A DNA stretch of 64,000 bases from Streptomyces sp. NBC_00670. GTDB lineage: Bacteria; Actinomycetota; Actinomycetes; Streptomycetales; Streptomycetaceae. The notes beneath the pieces were generated by a model, which was not told where the DNA came from, did not search any database, and saw nothing but the letters and a program-made list of their open reading frames with translations. The position numbers and the translations under genes were made by a program. The stretch lies in contig NZ_CP109017.1 in assembly GCF_036226765.1 (NCBI RefSeq), forward strand, positions 2,309,501 through 2,373,500. Reading direction: 5' to 3'. Within the stretch, counting starts at the first letter, position 1; the number at the start of each line of letters is the position of its first letter. This document shows positions 33,367 through 42,594 of the stretch, piece after piece.

Positions 33367-34632
33367 TCAGGCGAGGAGGCTCTCCAAGGGGGTGTGCGGG
33401 TCGGCCAGCGCCTCCGTGTCCACGGGGGTGCCGCTGGTGATCAGGTTCTGGATCGGTCCGGTGACGTCCCACACGTTGACGTTCATCCCGGCGAGCACGC
33501 GCCCCTCCTTGACCCAGAACGCGATGAACTGCCGCTTCCCGGCGTCGCCGCGCAGCACCACCTGGTCGTAGGAGCCGGGCGGGGCCCAGCCGGAGTACTC
33601 CATGCCGACGTCGTACTGGTCGGAGAAGAAGTAGGGCACCCGGTCGTAGACGCCGTCCTTGCCGAGCATCGCGCGTGCGGCGGCCGGGCCGCCGTTGAGC
33701 GCGTTGGCCCAGTGTTCGACGCGCAGCCGGGTGCCGAACAGTGCGTGCGGGAAGGAGGCCACGTCGCCCGCGGCATAAATGTCGGGGTCGGAGGTGCGCA
33801 GCCGTTCGTCGACGACGACTCCCCCGCCGTGGGCGCGGTCGGCGATCTCCAGGCCGGCCGCCTCGGCGAGCGAGGTGCGGGGCGCGGCGCCGATCGCGGC
33901 GAGCACGTCGTGCGCCGGGTGCTCCTCGCCGTCGTCGGTGCGGGCGGCCAGCACCATGCCGTCCTGGCCGACGATCTCGGTGAGCCGGGCGCCGAAGTGG
34001 AAGCGGACGCCGTGCTCGCGGTGGAGTTCGGCGTAGACGTTGCCGAGCTCGGGGCCGAGCACGCCGTGCAGCGGGCTGGCGGAGGGTTCGACGACGGTGA
34101 CCTCGGCGCCGTATTCGCGGGCGGCCGCCGCGACCTCCAGGCCGATCCAGCCGGCGCCGGCGATCACCAGGTGGCCGTTGTCCCGGCCGAGCGCGGTGAG
34201 CATGCCCTTGAGCCGCTCGGCGTGGGCGAGCCGGCGCAGATGGTGGACGCCGGCGAGGTCCGTGCCGGGGATGTCCAGGCGGCGGGGTTCGGCGCCGGTG
34301 GCGAGCAGCAGCTTGTCGTAGTGCACGACGGTGCCGTCGTCGCCGTAGCGGACGCACTTGGCGGCGCGGTCGATCGCGACGACGGTCTGGCCGAGGTGGA
34401 GTTCGATGTCGTTGCGCGCGTACCAGGCGGGCTCGTGGACGAAGACGCTGTCGCGTTCCTCCTTGCCGAGCAGGAAGCCCTTGGAGAGCGCCGGGCGCTC
34501 GTAGGGGTGGTCGCGCTCGTCACAGATCAGTATCACCCGCCCGGTGAACCCCTCCGCACGGAGCGCCTCGGCCGCCTTGGCCCCGGCCAGGCCCCCTCCG
34601 ACGATGACGAACGTCTGATCCGCGTCGACCAC
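33367..34632 (-). CDS. FAD/NAD-dependent ferredoxin-reductase-type oxidoreductase
   Basis: 421 residues. FAD loop TFVIVGGGLAGAKAAEALR, E-R-P-A-L-S-K-G-F motif (HPYERPALSKGFLLG), LLLATGAEPRRLDIPG, NAD loop LVIAGAGWIGLEVAAAARE, and AAGDVASFPHALFG for the second FAD site. It ends with a reductase C-terminal domain (VEHWANALNGGPAAARAMLG, YFFSDQYDVGMEYSGWAPPG). It belongs to the rubredoxin/ferredoxin reductase family that passes electrons from NAD(P)H to oxygenases or P450s. The GTG at 34632 has GAGGAGG at 6 nt. Partner redoxin not in the immediate vicinity. Confidence 0.9.
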   Translation of the reverse strand: MVDADQTFVIVGGGLAGAKAAEALRAEGFTGRVILICDERDHPYERPALSKGFLLGKEERDSVFVHEPAWYARNDIELHLGQTVVAIDRAAKCVRYGDDGTVVHYDKLLLATGAEPRRLDIPGTDLAGVHHLRRLAHAERLKGMLTALGRDNGHLVIAGAGWIGLEVAAAAREYGAEVTVVEPSASPLHGVLGPELGNVYAELHREHGVRFHFGARLTEIVGQDGMVLAARTDDGEEHPAHDVLAAIGAAPRTSLAEAAGLEIADRAHGGGVVVDERLRTSDPDIYAAGDVASFPHALFGTRLRVEHWANALNGGPAAARAMLGKDGVYDRVPYFFSDQYDVGMEYSGWAPPGSYDQVVLRGDAGKRQFIAFWVKEGRVLAGMNVNVWDVTGPIQNLITSGTPVDTEALADPHTPLESLLA

Positions 34633-34776
34633 TTGATGCCTCCTCGTAAGGATGTCGCCACATGCGAGCCTCCCGCACGCGGCCCGGTGCGGGAAGAGGG
34701 GGTGGCCCGATCGGCGCACGCCGGGCCGCCCCGGCGCGCCTTTCCCGCCACCCTCTCCCCACCCGTCCGTTCATGT

Positions 34777-36114
34777 TCACACCCGCCCCGTCAGCCGCGC
34801 GTGCAGCGAGCGTGCCGAGGCGTCGGTGAGCGAGGCGATCTGGTCGACGACGGCCCGCTTGCGGGCGCGGTCGTCGGCCGCCTCCTCGAACAGGGCCCGG
34901 AACTGGGGGTCGAGCCCGTCGGGCGCGCGGGCGGTGAGCGCGTCCGCCAGTTCGGCGACGACGACCCGCTGGTCGGCGCGGAGCCGCTCCTGCTCGGCGC
35001 GCTGCATGACGTACCGGTCGGCGACCGCCTTGAGGACCGCGCACTCGTGGCGGGTGCCGGGCGGTACGACCAGTTCGGCGCCGTAGCGGGTGTGCCGCCC
35101 GGAGCCGTACGCGGCCCGGGTGGCGCCCTCGGCGGCCAGGCAGAAGCGGCCGATGAGCTGGCTGGTGGCGTCCTTGAGGCGGGCCTGGGCGATCGCCGAG
35201 CCGTCGTAGCCGTGCGGCCACCAGTCCTGGGCGAGGAGGCGGTCCAGGGCCTCGGCGAGTGCGGCCGGGTCGGTGTCCGGGGGGACGTAGCGGCGGCGGG
35301 CGACGGCGAAGATCTCCTGCCGCTCGGTGTCGTCGCGCAGGGTGCGGGGGTCGATGTGGCCGGCGTGCAGGCCGTCCTCGACGTCGTGGACCGAGTAGGC
35401 CACGTCGTCGGACCAGTCCATGACCTGGGCCTCGAAGCAGCTGCGGTCGCCGGGGGCGCCCTTGCGGACCCAGTCGAAGACCGGGCGGTCGTCCTCGTAC
35501 ACCCCGAACTTGGGCGAGGCCGGATCGCGCGGGTGGGCGCCGCGCGGCCAGGGGTACTTGGCGGCGGCGTCCAGGGCGGCGCGGGTGAGGTTGAGGCCGA
35601 CGCCGACGAGGGCGCCGGTGGCGGGGTCGGGCGCGAAGCGCTTGGGTTCGATGCGGGTGAGCAGGCGCAGCGACTGGGCGTTGCCCTCGAAGCCGCCGCA
35701 GTCCTCGGCGAATTCGTTGAGCGCCTGTTCGCCGTTGTGCCCGAAGGGCGGATGCCCCAGGTCGTGCGAGAGGCAGGCGGCCTCGACGAGGTCGGGGTCG
35801 CAGCCGAGGGCGGCGCCCAGCTCGCGGCCGACCTGGGCGCACTCCAGGGAGTGCGTCAGCCGTGTACGAGGGCTGGCGTCCCAGTCGGAGCTCGTGGTGC
35901 CGGGGGTGACGACCTGGGTCTTGCCGGCCAGCCTGCGCAGCGCGGCGGAGTGCAGCACGCGGGCGCGGTCGCGCTGGAAGGCCGTGCGCCCGGGGCGCTT
36001 GTCGGGCTCGGGGGCCCAGCGCTCCACCGCCGCCGCGTCGTACCCGCCGTGCGCGGCGTACTGCTCGTACGGCCGACGCGGGACGGCGCCCGCGCCGGAT
36101 GCGGTTCCTTCCAT
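34777..36114 (-). CDS. dgt: Deoxyguanosinetriphosphate triphosphohydrolase-like protein
   Basis: 445 residues, HD-domain dNTPase. [35 protein letters not shown] (first metal His), [20 protein letters not shown] (HD pair), [29 protein letters not shown] (last metal Asp). It hydrolyses dNTPs to nucleoside and triphosphate, controlling pool size. The ATG at 36114 was chosen; the frame runs further upstream without a better start. In other actinobacteria this gene lies next to dnaG, in agreement with the layout here. Confidence 0.93.
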   Translation of the reverse strand: MEGTASGAGAVPRRPYEQYAAHGGYDAAAVERWAPEPDKRPGRTAFQRDRARVLHSAALRRLAGKTQVVTPGTTSSDWDASPRTRLTHSLECAQVGRELGAALGCDPDLVEAACLSHDLGHPPFGHNGEQALNEFAEDCGGFEGNAQSLRLLTRIEPKRFAPDPATGALVGVGLNLTRAALDAAAKYPWPRGAHPRDPASPKFGVYEDDRPVFDWVRKGAPGDRSCFEAQVMDWSDDVAYSVHDVEDGLHAGHIDPRTLRDDTERQEIFAVARRRYVPPDTDPAALAEALDRLLAQDWWPHGYDGSAIAQARLKDATSQLIGRFCLAAEGATRAAYGSGRHTRYGAELVVPPGTRHECAVLKAVADRYVMQRAEQERLRADQRVVVAELADALTARAPDGLDPQFRALFEEAADDRARKRAVVDQIASLTDASARSLHARLTGRV

Positions 36115-36202
36115 GGGTACGACAGTAGACGCCACCACTGACAGTGCCGGGTCCGGTCGGGCGCGACGGGGGTGTCGGGTGCCGTCGCGGCCCCCGTTCA
36201 CG

Positions 36203-37357
36203 TCATGCGCCGGGCCCCGTTCCGGTGCGGGGTGCGGCGGGGCGCTGGTTGAGCATCCAGTGGCTGAACGCGGCGTAGTGCCGTGCGAACTCCCCCGGCG
36301 TGGGGGCGTGTTCCACCGCCGCGGACAGCTCGGCGACGTGGGCGTACTGGGGGATACGGTCGGCCTCGTACGCGGCGAGCGCGGCGGGGACGTCGACGGC
36401 GGTGCCGCCGAGCAGCCGGCCGAGCAGGGCGGCGTCCTCGATGCCGAGCGTCGCACCGGCGGTGATGTGCGGGGACATGGCGTGGGCGGCGTCCCCGGCC
36501 AGCGCGACCCGGGCGGAGACCCAGCGGGGCAGCGGCGGCACCCGCATGATCCGGTGGTGCAGGATCGCCTCGTCGGGCGTCGCCGCGATCAGCGCGGACA
36601 GGACGCCGCCGCGTCCCGGCTCCTCCAGGCGGGCGGCGCGGGCCATGGCCTGCTCCTTCGGCGTGCCGGTCGGCGGGGGCGAGTCGAACTGGTTGACGAG
36701 CCAGTAGACGCTTCCGTCGTACGTGCGCACGTATCCGCCCCGGCAGCGGTCGCCGCCGAGGATCAGGCGGTCCTCGGAGACGGTGACGCCGCCGGGCGGG
36801 ACGACCGCGCGCCAGGCGTGGTGACCGGCGTGTTCCCGCGCCGGGGTGCCCGGCACGAGCCGGGCGCGCACGGCGGAGTACGCGCCGTCCGCGCCGACGA
36901 GCACGTCGGCGTCCTCAGTGCGACCGTCGGACAGCCGGACCGTCACCCGGTCCGCGTGCTGCTCGTACGCCTCGAACGCGGTGCCCAGACGGATGTTCGC
37001 CCGCCCTACGGCGTCGGCGAGCAGATCGTTCAGCTTCGCGCGGTGGACGAGCAGGTACCGGCGGTCCTCGGGGCCGAACTCCGGTGTGTCGAGCGGCCTT
37101 CCGGCCGGGTCGTGGAAGCGCATCTCGGTGGGTGCGCCGACGGCGCGCACCTGATCGCCGACGGCGAGCGCGTCAAAGACCGCCAGCGCGTTCGCCCACA
37201 GTCCGAGCGAGGTCCCGGCCGCGCGGATCTCCGGCGCGCGTTCGCAGACCACGACGTCGAATCCTGCGTGGCGCAGCGCGAGTCCGGTCGTGAGGCCGAC
37301 GATCCCGGCGCCGATCACCATGGCGCGTTTCGCGGGCGGGCGGGGGTGGAGGTTCAT
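36203..37357 (-). CDS. FAD-dependent monooxygenase (PHBH family)
   Basis: 384 residues. [20 protein letters not shown] is the FAD Rossmann loop; [19 protein letters not shown] follows, then [20 protein letters not shown] (DG motif) and [20 protein letters not shown] (GD motif). The group hydroxylates aromatic or related substrates with NAD(P)H and O2. ATG at 37357 has AAGGA 10 nt upstream. Convergent or overlapping partners are absent; the chelatase gene starts 836 bp upstream on the same strand and ends 41 bp before it. Substrate unknown. Confidence 0.88.
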   Translation of the reverse strand: MNLHPRPPAKRAMVIGAGIVGLTTGLALRHAGFDVVVCERAPEIRAAGTSLGLWANALAVFDALAVGDQVRAVGAPTEMRFHDPAGRPLDTPEFGPEDRRYLLVHRAKLNDLLADAVGRANIRLGTAFEAYEQHADRVTVRLSDGRTEDADVLVGADGAYSAVRARLVPGTPAREHAGHHAWRAVVPPGGVTVSEDRLILGGDRCRGGYVRTYDGSVYWLVNQFDSPPPTGTPKEQAMARAARLEEPGRGGVLSALIAATPDEAILHHRIMRVPPLPRWVSARVALAGDAAHAMSPHITAGATLGIEDAALLGRLLGGTAVDVPAALAAYEADRIPQYAHVAELSAAVEHAPTPGEFARHYAAFSHWMLNQRPAAPRTGTGPGA

Positions 37358-37398
37358 GTGCGTGGTCCTTCTGTCGTCGCGGGTGTGCGCGATCGACG

Positions 37399-38193
37399 TT
37401 AGGAACGGTCGCCGATTGACACCAGTGCAATGTTGGTAGGGACTCTTTGCGGTTGGCGGAATCGGGATCGTGGGCCGGTCCGGGTGGCGGCTCGGGCCAG
37501 GGCCTCGTCGTAGCGGTGCAGGACCAGGCGGGCCATCGCGGGGTGGGCGCCGAGGGGGGCGGCGGCGCGCCACGGGGCGGCCGCGGCGCACTCCGTGTGG
37601 AAGCGGCCGGGTGCGGTGAAGTACGAGGCGACGGCGACCCGGTCGCGGCCGCGGGCGGCCAGTGCGCGCACGGCGGCGGGGACGGTGGGGGTGGCGGCGG
37701 AGGCGTAGGCGGGGACGACGGGGACGCCGAGGCGGTCGGCGAGGAGGGCGGCGGTGCGGGCGGTGTCGACGGCGGCGTGCGGGTCGCGGGAGCCGGCGGC
37801 GGCGAGGACGACGGCGGTGCGGCGGCGGTGCCGGTGGGTGGTGTCCGGCTCGGCCGGCCAGCCGGCTTCCAGGAGGCGGGTGTGCAGGGTGTCGACGAGG
37901 AGGGGGTGAGGGCCGAGGGGGGCGGCGACGAGGGTGGGGATGCGCGTCTGGCGGGCGGCGGTGGGGATGTCGTGGGTGACGTGGTGGCCGCGGCTGAGGA
38001 GGAGGGGGACGAGGACGGCGCCGTCGGTGTCGAGGGAGGCAAGGGTGTCGGTGAGCAGGGGGGCGTTGAGTTCGATGTGGCCGAGGTGGGTGGGGAGGTG
38101 GGGGCGGAGGGTGCGGATGTGGTCGAGGAGGGCGTGGACGGTGGGGAGGGTGCGGGGGTCGCGGCTGCCGTGGGCTACGAGGACGAGGGTCAC
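37399..38193 (-). CDS. Sirohydrochlorin chelatase-like (CbiX/SirB family) protein
   Basis: 264 residues, two homologous halves. First half: VTLVLVAHGSRDPRTLPTVH with the metal-binding His, LGHIELNAPLLTDTLASLD, AVLVPLLLSRGHHVTHDIPT with the second His pair. Second half: VVLAAAGSRDPHAAVDTART, where the leading His is Ala, and VAVASYFTAPGRFHTECA. It likely inserts Fe2+ or Co2+ into sirohydrochlorin, giving siroheme for the nitrite reductase encoded 8 kb away, or feeding B12. The GTG at 38193 has GAGGAA just before it. Upstream DNA is G-rich and repetitive. Confidence 0.85.
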   Translation of the reverse strand: MTLVLVAHGSRDPRTLPTVHALLDHIRTLRPHLPTHLGHIELNAPLLTDTLASLDTDGAVLVPLLLSRGHHVTHDIPTAARQTRIPTLVAAPLGPHPLLVDTLHTRLLEAGWPAEPDTTHRHRRRTAVVLAAAGSRDPHAAVDTARTAALLADRLGVPVVPAYASAATPTVPAAVRALAARGRDRVAVASYFTAPGRFHTECAAAAPWRAAAPLGAHPAMARLVLHRYDEALARAATRTGPRSRFRQPQRVPTNIALVSIGDRS

Positions 38194-38387
38194 GTTCCTC
38201 AGAGTGGTGGGGGGAGGTTGCGGGGCCGTTGCGTGGGGGTCACGGGGGTTTGCGGGGGGCTCACGGGGTGGGGTGGGGGGTGGTGAGCGTGGCTGGGGGT
38301 GGGTGGGGACGGTGCGGGAGAGCTCGGGTGGGTGGGGCGCCCCCAAAAAGCTGGGGGCGCCCCCAGCCTTCAGGGGCGCGGGGAACT
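38194..38387. other. G-run-rich intergenic DNA with a long hairpin
   Basis: From 38200 to about 38330 the + strand is a succession of G runs of three to six, giving many potential quadruplex combinations. At 38337-38369 there is a stem GGGGGCGCCCCC-type inverted repeat around AAAAAGCT, followed by the GTTCCCC-family motif. No ORF is supported. This is the upstream region of the leftward chelatase gene. Confidence 0.5.
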
Positions 38388-38506
38388 GCGCGAGAAGGCC
38401 CCACCCACCCGCACCCCCCAACGAGACCCCGTCCACCCGAGCTCTCCCGGGGTCAAAGGGGCGGAGCCCCTGGTCGAGGATGGGAAGGGTAGGGGCGGCG
38501 GGGGCG
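38388..38506. repeat. Left arm of a ~116-bp inverted repeat
   Basis: Reverse complement of 41565-41680 with high identity: blocks of 29 and 24 bp are exact. Shared landmarks include GGGGCGGAGCCCC and GGGAAGGGTAGGGGCGGCGG. It contains its own hairpin at GGGGCGGAGCCCC. It lies upstream of the 38605 gene. Confidence 0.8.
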
Positions 38507-38604
38507 ATACACACTTGCCTGAACCACCGCCGTACCCTCCGCGTCCTCCCTTACGAACACACGAACACACGAACACCCATACGCCGCCGCCCCCGGAGGG
38601 ACCC

Positions 38605-39318
38605 ATGCGTCTGCCCCGCCCGCGCGGACGCCGGTTCCTCCGACTGCCCCACTTCCCCCGCACCCGCCGCTCCCAGCGCCGCGCGCTACAGGTCACCGTC
38701 GCCCTCTGCACCCTCGCCCTCACCCCCGCCGCCTGGCTGTTCACCACCACCGACGGCCACCTCCGCACCCCACGCACCGCCCCCCGCACCGACGTCGCCG
38801 TCGTCTTCGGCGCCGGCCTCTGGGACGGCGAACCCTCCCCCTACCTCGCCCACCGCCTCGACACCGCCGCCGCCCTCTACCACGCCGGCCGCGTCAAGGT
38901 CGTCCTCGTCACCGGCGACAACAGCCGCGACGACTACGACGAGCCGGACGCGATGCGCGCGTACCTGAAGAAGCACGGCGTCCCCGCCACCCGCATCGTC
39001 GAGGACTACGCCGGCTTCGACACCTGGGACTCCTGCGTCCGCGCGAAGAAGATCTTCGGCGTGGACCGGGCCGTCCTGGTCAGCCAGGGCTTCCACATCC
39101 GCCGCGCGGTGGCCCTGTGCCGGGCGGCCGGGATCGAGTCCTACGGCGTCGCGGCGGCGGGCGACACACACGACGTGACCTGGTACTACGGCGCCACCCG
39201 CGAGGTGTTCGCGGCGGCCAAGGCCGCCCTGGACGCCGTCTTCGAGCCGGACCCGCACTTCCTCGGCCCGAAGGAGCCGGGGGTGGGCCGGGCGCTGGCG
39301 GCAGTGCGGCCCGGGTGA
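38605..39318 (+). CDS. YdcF/SanA-like DUF218 membrane protein
   Basis: 237 residues. A basic N-terminus and one TM segment (QVTVALCTLALTPAAWLFTT) precede a DUF218 domain: RTDVAVVFGAGLWDGEPSPY, LDTAAALYHAGRVKVVLVTG, DNSRDDYDEPDAMRAYLKKH, GVPATRIVEDYAGFDTWDSC and LVSQGFHIRRAVALCRAAGI. The D-x-x-S...T-x-x-N/D type residues are those of the SanA (vancomycin exclusion) family, whose reaction is unclear. GGAGGG lies 4 nt before the ATG. The gene precedes nasA by 116 bp, with GlnR-like boxes between, so they are not one unit. Confidence 0.88.
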   Translation: MRLPRPRGRRFLRLPHFPRTRRSQRRALQVTVALCTLALTPAAWLFTTTDGHLRTPRTAPRTDVAVVFGAGLWDGEPSPYLAHRLDTAAALYHAGRVKVVLVTGDNSRDDYDEPDAMRAYLKKHGVPATRIVEDYAGFDTWDSCVRAKKIFGVDRAVLVSQGFHIRRAVALCRAAGIESYGVAAAGDTHDVTWYYGATREVFAAAKAALDAVFEPDPHFLGPKEPGVGRALAAVRPG

Positions 39319-39384
39319 CGGCCACCGGGCGCGCCCGCCCTCACGTCCGCCCCCGCCCCGCCGGGAGCCCCCCGTGCCGCCCGC

Positions 39385-39422
39385 GTAACGGCGTACGCCC
39401 CACCGCGTAACACGTCCCGCGC
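39385..39422 (+). promoter_or_regulatory. GlnR-like operator upstream of nitrate reductase
   Basis: GTAAC at 39385-39389 and again at 39407-39411, exactly 22 bp apart. This is the a-n6-b-n6-a-n6-b spacing of Streptomyces GlnR boxes (GTnAC-n6-GAAAC repeated). The two b positions (CGCCC, CGCGC) are poor matches. The site ends 13 bp before the ATG at 39435. Confidence 0.65.
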
Positions 39423-39434
39423 AGGCTGAACGGC

Positions 39435-41558
39435 ATGCACACCACCGTCACCCCCACGCACTGCCCCTACTGCTCCCTGCAGTGCGGGATGAACCTCGTC
39501 CCGGCGGCCGACGGCGGGGTCGAGGTGGCCGAGCGCACCGGCTTCCCGGTGAACCGGGGCGCGCTGTGCGCCAAGGGCCGCACGGCACCGGCGCTGCTGT
39601 CGTCCGCCGTACGGCTCACCTCCCCGCTGGTGCGCCGCGACGGCGTACTGGAGCCCGCCGGCTGGGACGAGGCGCTCGACCGGATCGCGGGCGCGCTCGC
39701 GCGGGCGCGCACGGCGCGCGGGGCGGACTCCGTCGGCGTGTTCGGCGGCGGCGGGCTCACCAACGAGAAGGCGTACGCGCTGGGAAAGTTCGCCCGCGTC
39801 GTGCTCGGTACCTCGCAGATCGACTACAACGGCCGGTTCTGCATGTCGTCCGCGGCGGCGGCCGGGACGCGGGCGTTCGGGCTGGACCGGGGGCTGCCGT
39901 TCCCGTTGGAGGACATCCCGCGGACCGGGTGCGTGATCCTCGTCGGCTCCAATCCCGCCGAGACGATGCCGCCGGCCCTGCGCTACTTCACCGAACTGCG
40001 CGAGAACGGCGGCACGCTGATCGTCGTCGACCCGCGCCGCACCCGTACCGCCGAGCAGGCCGATCTGCATCTGGCGCCCCGCCCCGGTACCGATCTCGCC
40101 CTCGCGCTCGGTTTGTTGCACCTCGTCGTCGCCGAAGGCCGCACGGACGAGGAGTACATCCGGGAGCGGACGAGCGGCTGGGAGGAGGCCCGGGCGGCGG
40201 CGATGGCGCACTGGCCGGAGTACGTGGAGCGGATCACCGGTGTGCTGGTGCCCCAACTGCGGGAGGCCGTACGGATGTTCTGCGCTCCCGAGGCCGCGAT
40301 GGTGCTCACCGCGCGGGGGCCCGAGCAGCAGTCCAAGGGCACGGACACGGTGGGCGCGTGGATCAACCTGACGCTGGCGACGGGGCGGGCGGGCCGGCCG
40401 CTGTCCGGGTACGGGTGCCTGACCGGGCAGGGCAACGGGCAGGGCGGGCGCGAACACGGCCAGAAGGCCGACCAGTTGCCCGGCTACCGCAAGCTCACCG
40501 ACCCGGCCGCGCGGCGGCACGTGGCGGGGGTGTGGGGCGTGGACCCGGACTCCCTGCCGGGGCCCGGGCGCAGCGCGTACGAACTCCTCGACGCGCTCGG
40601 CGGGGACGTCCGGGCGCTGCTGGTGATGGGGTCCAACCCGGTGGTGTCCGCGCCGCGCGCCGCGCACGTGGAGGAGCGGCTGCGGTCGTTGGACTTCCTC
40701 GCGGTGGCGGACGTCGTCCTCTCGGAGACGGCCCGGCTGGCGGACGTCGTCCTGCCGGTGACGCAGTGGGCGGAGGAGACGGGGACGACGACCAGTCTGG
40801 AGGGGCGGGTGCTGCTGCGCCGGCGTGCGCTGTCCGCGCCGGACGGGGTCCGCAGCGATCTGGAGGTGCTGCACGGGCTGGCCGGGCGGCTCGGTGTGGA
40901 GAAGGGGTTTCCGGTCGATCCGGAGGAGGTGTTCGAGGAGTTGCGGCGGGCCAGTGCGGGGGGTCCGGCGGACTACTCGGGGATCAGTTACCGGCGGTTG
41001 GCGGAAGGGGGCGGGAATGAAGAGAGGGCTGGGGATGGGGCCGGGGTGTTCTGGCCCTGTCCGGCCGTGGAGGGGGCGGGCGGGGACGGCCGTCCGCATC
41101 CCGGGACGCCCCGGTTGTTCCTGGAGCGGTTCGCCACGGAGGACGGGCGGGCGCGGTTCGCGGCCGTGTCGCACCGGGCGGCCGGGGAGGAGACGGACGC
41201 GGAATATCCGGTGCTGCTGACCACCGGGCGGGTGCTCGCGCAGTACCAGTCGGGGGCGCAGACGCGGAGGGTGGCGGAGTTGAACGCGGCGGCGCCGGGG
41301 GTGTTCGTGGAGATGCATCCTCGGCTGGCCGAGCGGGTGGGGGTTGTTGAGGGGGAGGAGGTGGCGGTGGTGTCGCGGAGGGGGCGAGTGGTGGTGCCGG
41401 TGCGGGTCTTTGGGGGGATTCGGGTGGACACGGTGTTCATGCCGTTTCATTGGGCGGGGGCGGGGAGGGTCAACGAGTTGACGAATCCTGTGCTTGATCC
41501 GGTGTCGGGGATGCCGGAGTTCAAGGTGTGTGCGGTGCGGGTGGAGGTTGTGCGGTGA
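39435..41558 (+). CDS. nasA: Assimilatory nitrate reductase catalytic subunit
   Basis: 707 residues, molybdopterin (MGD) family. N-terminal [4Fe-4S] ligands C10, C13, C17 and C45 (HCPYCSLQCGM, ALCAKG). YNGRFCMSSAAAAG has the Mo-ligand Cys (136). Then VILVGSNPAETMPPALRYF, GYGCLTGQGNGQGGREHGQK, ALLVMGSNPVVSAPRAA and the C-terminal VFMPFHWAGAGRVNELTNPV (MGD-binding barrel). It reduces nitrate to nitrite in the cytosol and would act with NirBD encoded at 45.8-48.8 kb. No second FAD or [2Fe-2S] domain is fused, so electrons probably come from a separate reductase such as the one at 48753-49991. A GlnR-like box precedes it. Confidence 0.92.
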   Translation: MHTTVTPTHCPYCSLQCGMNLVPAADGGVEVAERTGFPVNRGALCAKGRTAPALLSSAVRLTSPLVRRDGVLEPAGWDEALDRIAGALARARTARGADSVGVFGGGGLTNEKAYALGKFARVVLGTSQIDYNGRFCMSSAAAAGTRAFGLDRGLPFPLEDIPRTGCVILVGSNPAETMPPALRYFTELRENGGTLIVVDPRRTRTAEQADLHLAPRPGTDLALALGLLHLVVAEGRTDEEYIRERTSGWEEARAAAMAHWPEYVERITGVLVPQLREAVRMFCAPEAAMVLTARGPEQQSKGTDTVGAWINLTLATGRAGRPLSGYGCLTGQGNGQGGREHGQKADQLPGYRKLTDPAARRHVAGVWGVDPDSLPGPGRSAYELLDALGGDVRALLVMGSNPVVSAPRAAHVEERLRSLDFLAVADVVLSETARLADVVLPVTQWAEETGTTTSLEGRVLLRRRALSAPDGVRSDLEVLHGLAGRLGVEKGFPVDPEEVFEELRRASAGGPADYSGISYRRLAEGGGNEERAGDGAGVFWPCPAVEGAGGDGRPHPGTPRLFLERFATEDGRARFAAVSHRAAGEETDAEYPVLLTTGRVLAQYQSGAQTRRVAELNAAAPGVFVEMHPRLAERVGVVEGEEVAVVSRRGRVVVPVRVFGGIRVDTVFMPFHWAGAGRVNELTNPVLDPVSGMPEFKVCAVRVEVVR

Positions 41559-41564
41559 GTTTTT

Positions 41565-41680
41565 CGCCCCCGCCGCCCCTACCCTTCCCATCCCTTCAAG
41601 GGGCTCCGCCCCTTTGACCCCGGAGAACTCGGGCGGGCGGGGTCGAGTGGGGAGTGCGGGTGGGTGAGGGCTTCTCGCGC
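41565..41680. repeat. Right arm of the ~116-bp inverted repeat
   Basis: Starts 7 bp after the nasA stop; reverse complement of 38388-38506. Following it, 41690-41768 carries further short hairpins of the CCGCGCCCCTT type (two tandem copies). These probably stop nasA transcription. Confidence 0.8.
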
Positions 41681-41768
41681 CCGCGCGGCGGCAGCCGCAG
41701 ATCGAGCACAGCCCCGCGCCCCTTGCGGGGCGCAGACGACACAGTCCCGCGCCCCTTACGGGACGCCC

Positions 41769-42050
41769 TTAGCTCGACGTCGCCGTTGGTGTGTGGGTCA
41801 TGAAGGACGCGCTCGCCGCGCTGTCCGCGGGTGGGGTGAAGGTGGGGGTCGCGGAGTCCGGAGTCTCGGTCGGGGTGGGGGTCGTGGCCGGGGTTGTCGG
41901 GGTTGCCGACGCGCTCTGTGACGTGTCGTCGGCCGGGGCGCCCGGGGCCGGGGGTGGGGTGTCGTCGGGGGAGCAGGCCGTGGTGGCGAGGAGCACGGTC
42001 GCCGCCAGGGCGACGGCCGACAGTGCGTGCCGGATGCGTCTGTCTGTCAT
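41769..42050 (-). CDS. Small Thr/Pro-rich lipoprotein
   Basis: 93 residues. Signal MTDRRIRHALSAVALAATVL ends with lipobox LLATTAC. The mature part is a Ser/Thr/Pro/Ala linker (TPTTPATTPTPTETPDSATP) with no globular domain, ending TATSS. It is probably an exported, cell-surface tether of unknown function. ATG at 42050 with AGGG 9 nt upstream. Stop lies close to the repeat region after nasA. Low-complexity content means it could also be a decayed gene. Confidence 0.65.
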   Translation of the reverse strand: MTDRRIRHALSAVALAATVLLATTACSPDDTPPPAPGAPADDTSQSASATPTTPATTPTPTETPDSATPTFTPPADSAASASFMTHTPTATSS

Positions 42051-42121
42051 GGCCCGGACCCTAGGCGGGGGGTCCCCGGGGAGCGCGGGGGCACACGGCG
42101 CGGTCCCCCGCACGGCGGACC

Positions 42122-42478
42122 TCAGCCCGGTCCGGCACCGTCCGGCGTCGTCTCCTCCGCCACCCAGCGGAGGTACTCCGCGCTCCCCCGCACCACCGGC
42201 GTCGCGATGATCTCCGGGGTCTCGTAGTCGTGCGCGGTGCGCAGGTGGCGTTCGAGGGCCTCGTAGCGTGCCGGGGTCGTCTTGAGCAGCACCTGCCACT
42301 CCGCGGCGGTCTCCACCGCGCCCTGCCAGCGGTAGACGGAGGTCACCGGGCCGGAGATCTGGGCGCAGGCCGCCAGCCGCGCGCCCACCGCGCCCCGGGC
42401 CAGTTCCACCGCCTTCGCCTCGCTGTCCGTCGTCGTCAGCACCGTCAGCGCCGCCACGTCCTCGTTCGCTTCGGTCAT
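42122..42478 (-). CDS. cutA: CutA divalent-cation tolerance protein
   Basis: 118 residues. CutA1 hallmarks: LTVLTTTDSEAKAVELARGA, VGARLAACAQISGPVTSVYR, WQGAVETAAEWQVLLKTTPA, ALERHLRTAHDYETPEIIAT and a final YLRWVAEET. It forms trimers and is linked to copper or other metal tolerance, though its actual reaction is debated. ATG at 42478 was chosen among several closely spaced ATGs, all behind GAGGGG. Divergent from the M4 protease. Confidence 0.93.
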   Translation of the reverse strand: MTEANEDVAALTVLTTTDSEAKAVELARGAVGARLAACAQISGPVTSVYRWQGAVETAAEWQVLLKTTPARYEALERHLRTAHDYETPEIIATPVVRGSAEYLRWVAEETTPDGAGPG

Positions 42479-42533
42479 GGCACCCATCATCCCCTCACCG
42501 GTCCCCTCCCCCATCCGCCCAAGGCGGTATGGA

Positions 42534-42547
42534 CATGACATGTCATG
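42534..42547. promoter_or_regulatory. 14-bp perfect palindrome upstream of the M4 protease
   Basis: CATGACATGTCATG reads the same on both strands, between divergent cutA and the protease gene and 48 bp before the protease ATG. A plausible operator for a dimeric regulator; no regulator gene lies next to it. Confidence 0.5.
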
Positions 42548-42594
42548 ACCCCGTAAACCTGAGAGGTCCCCCCTCCCAGCGACCGAGGAGTCCG

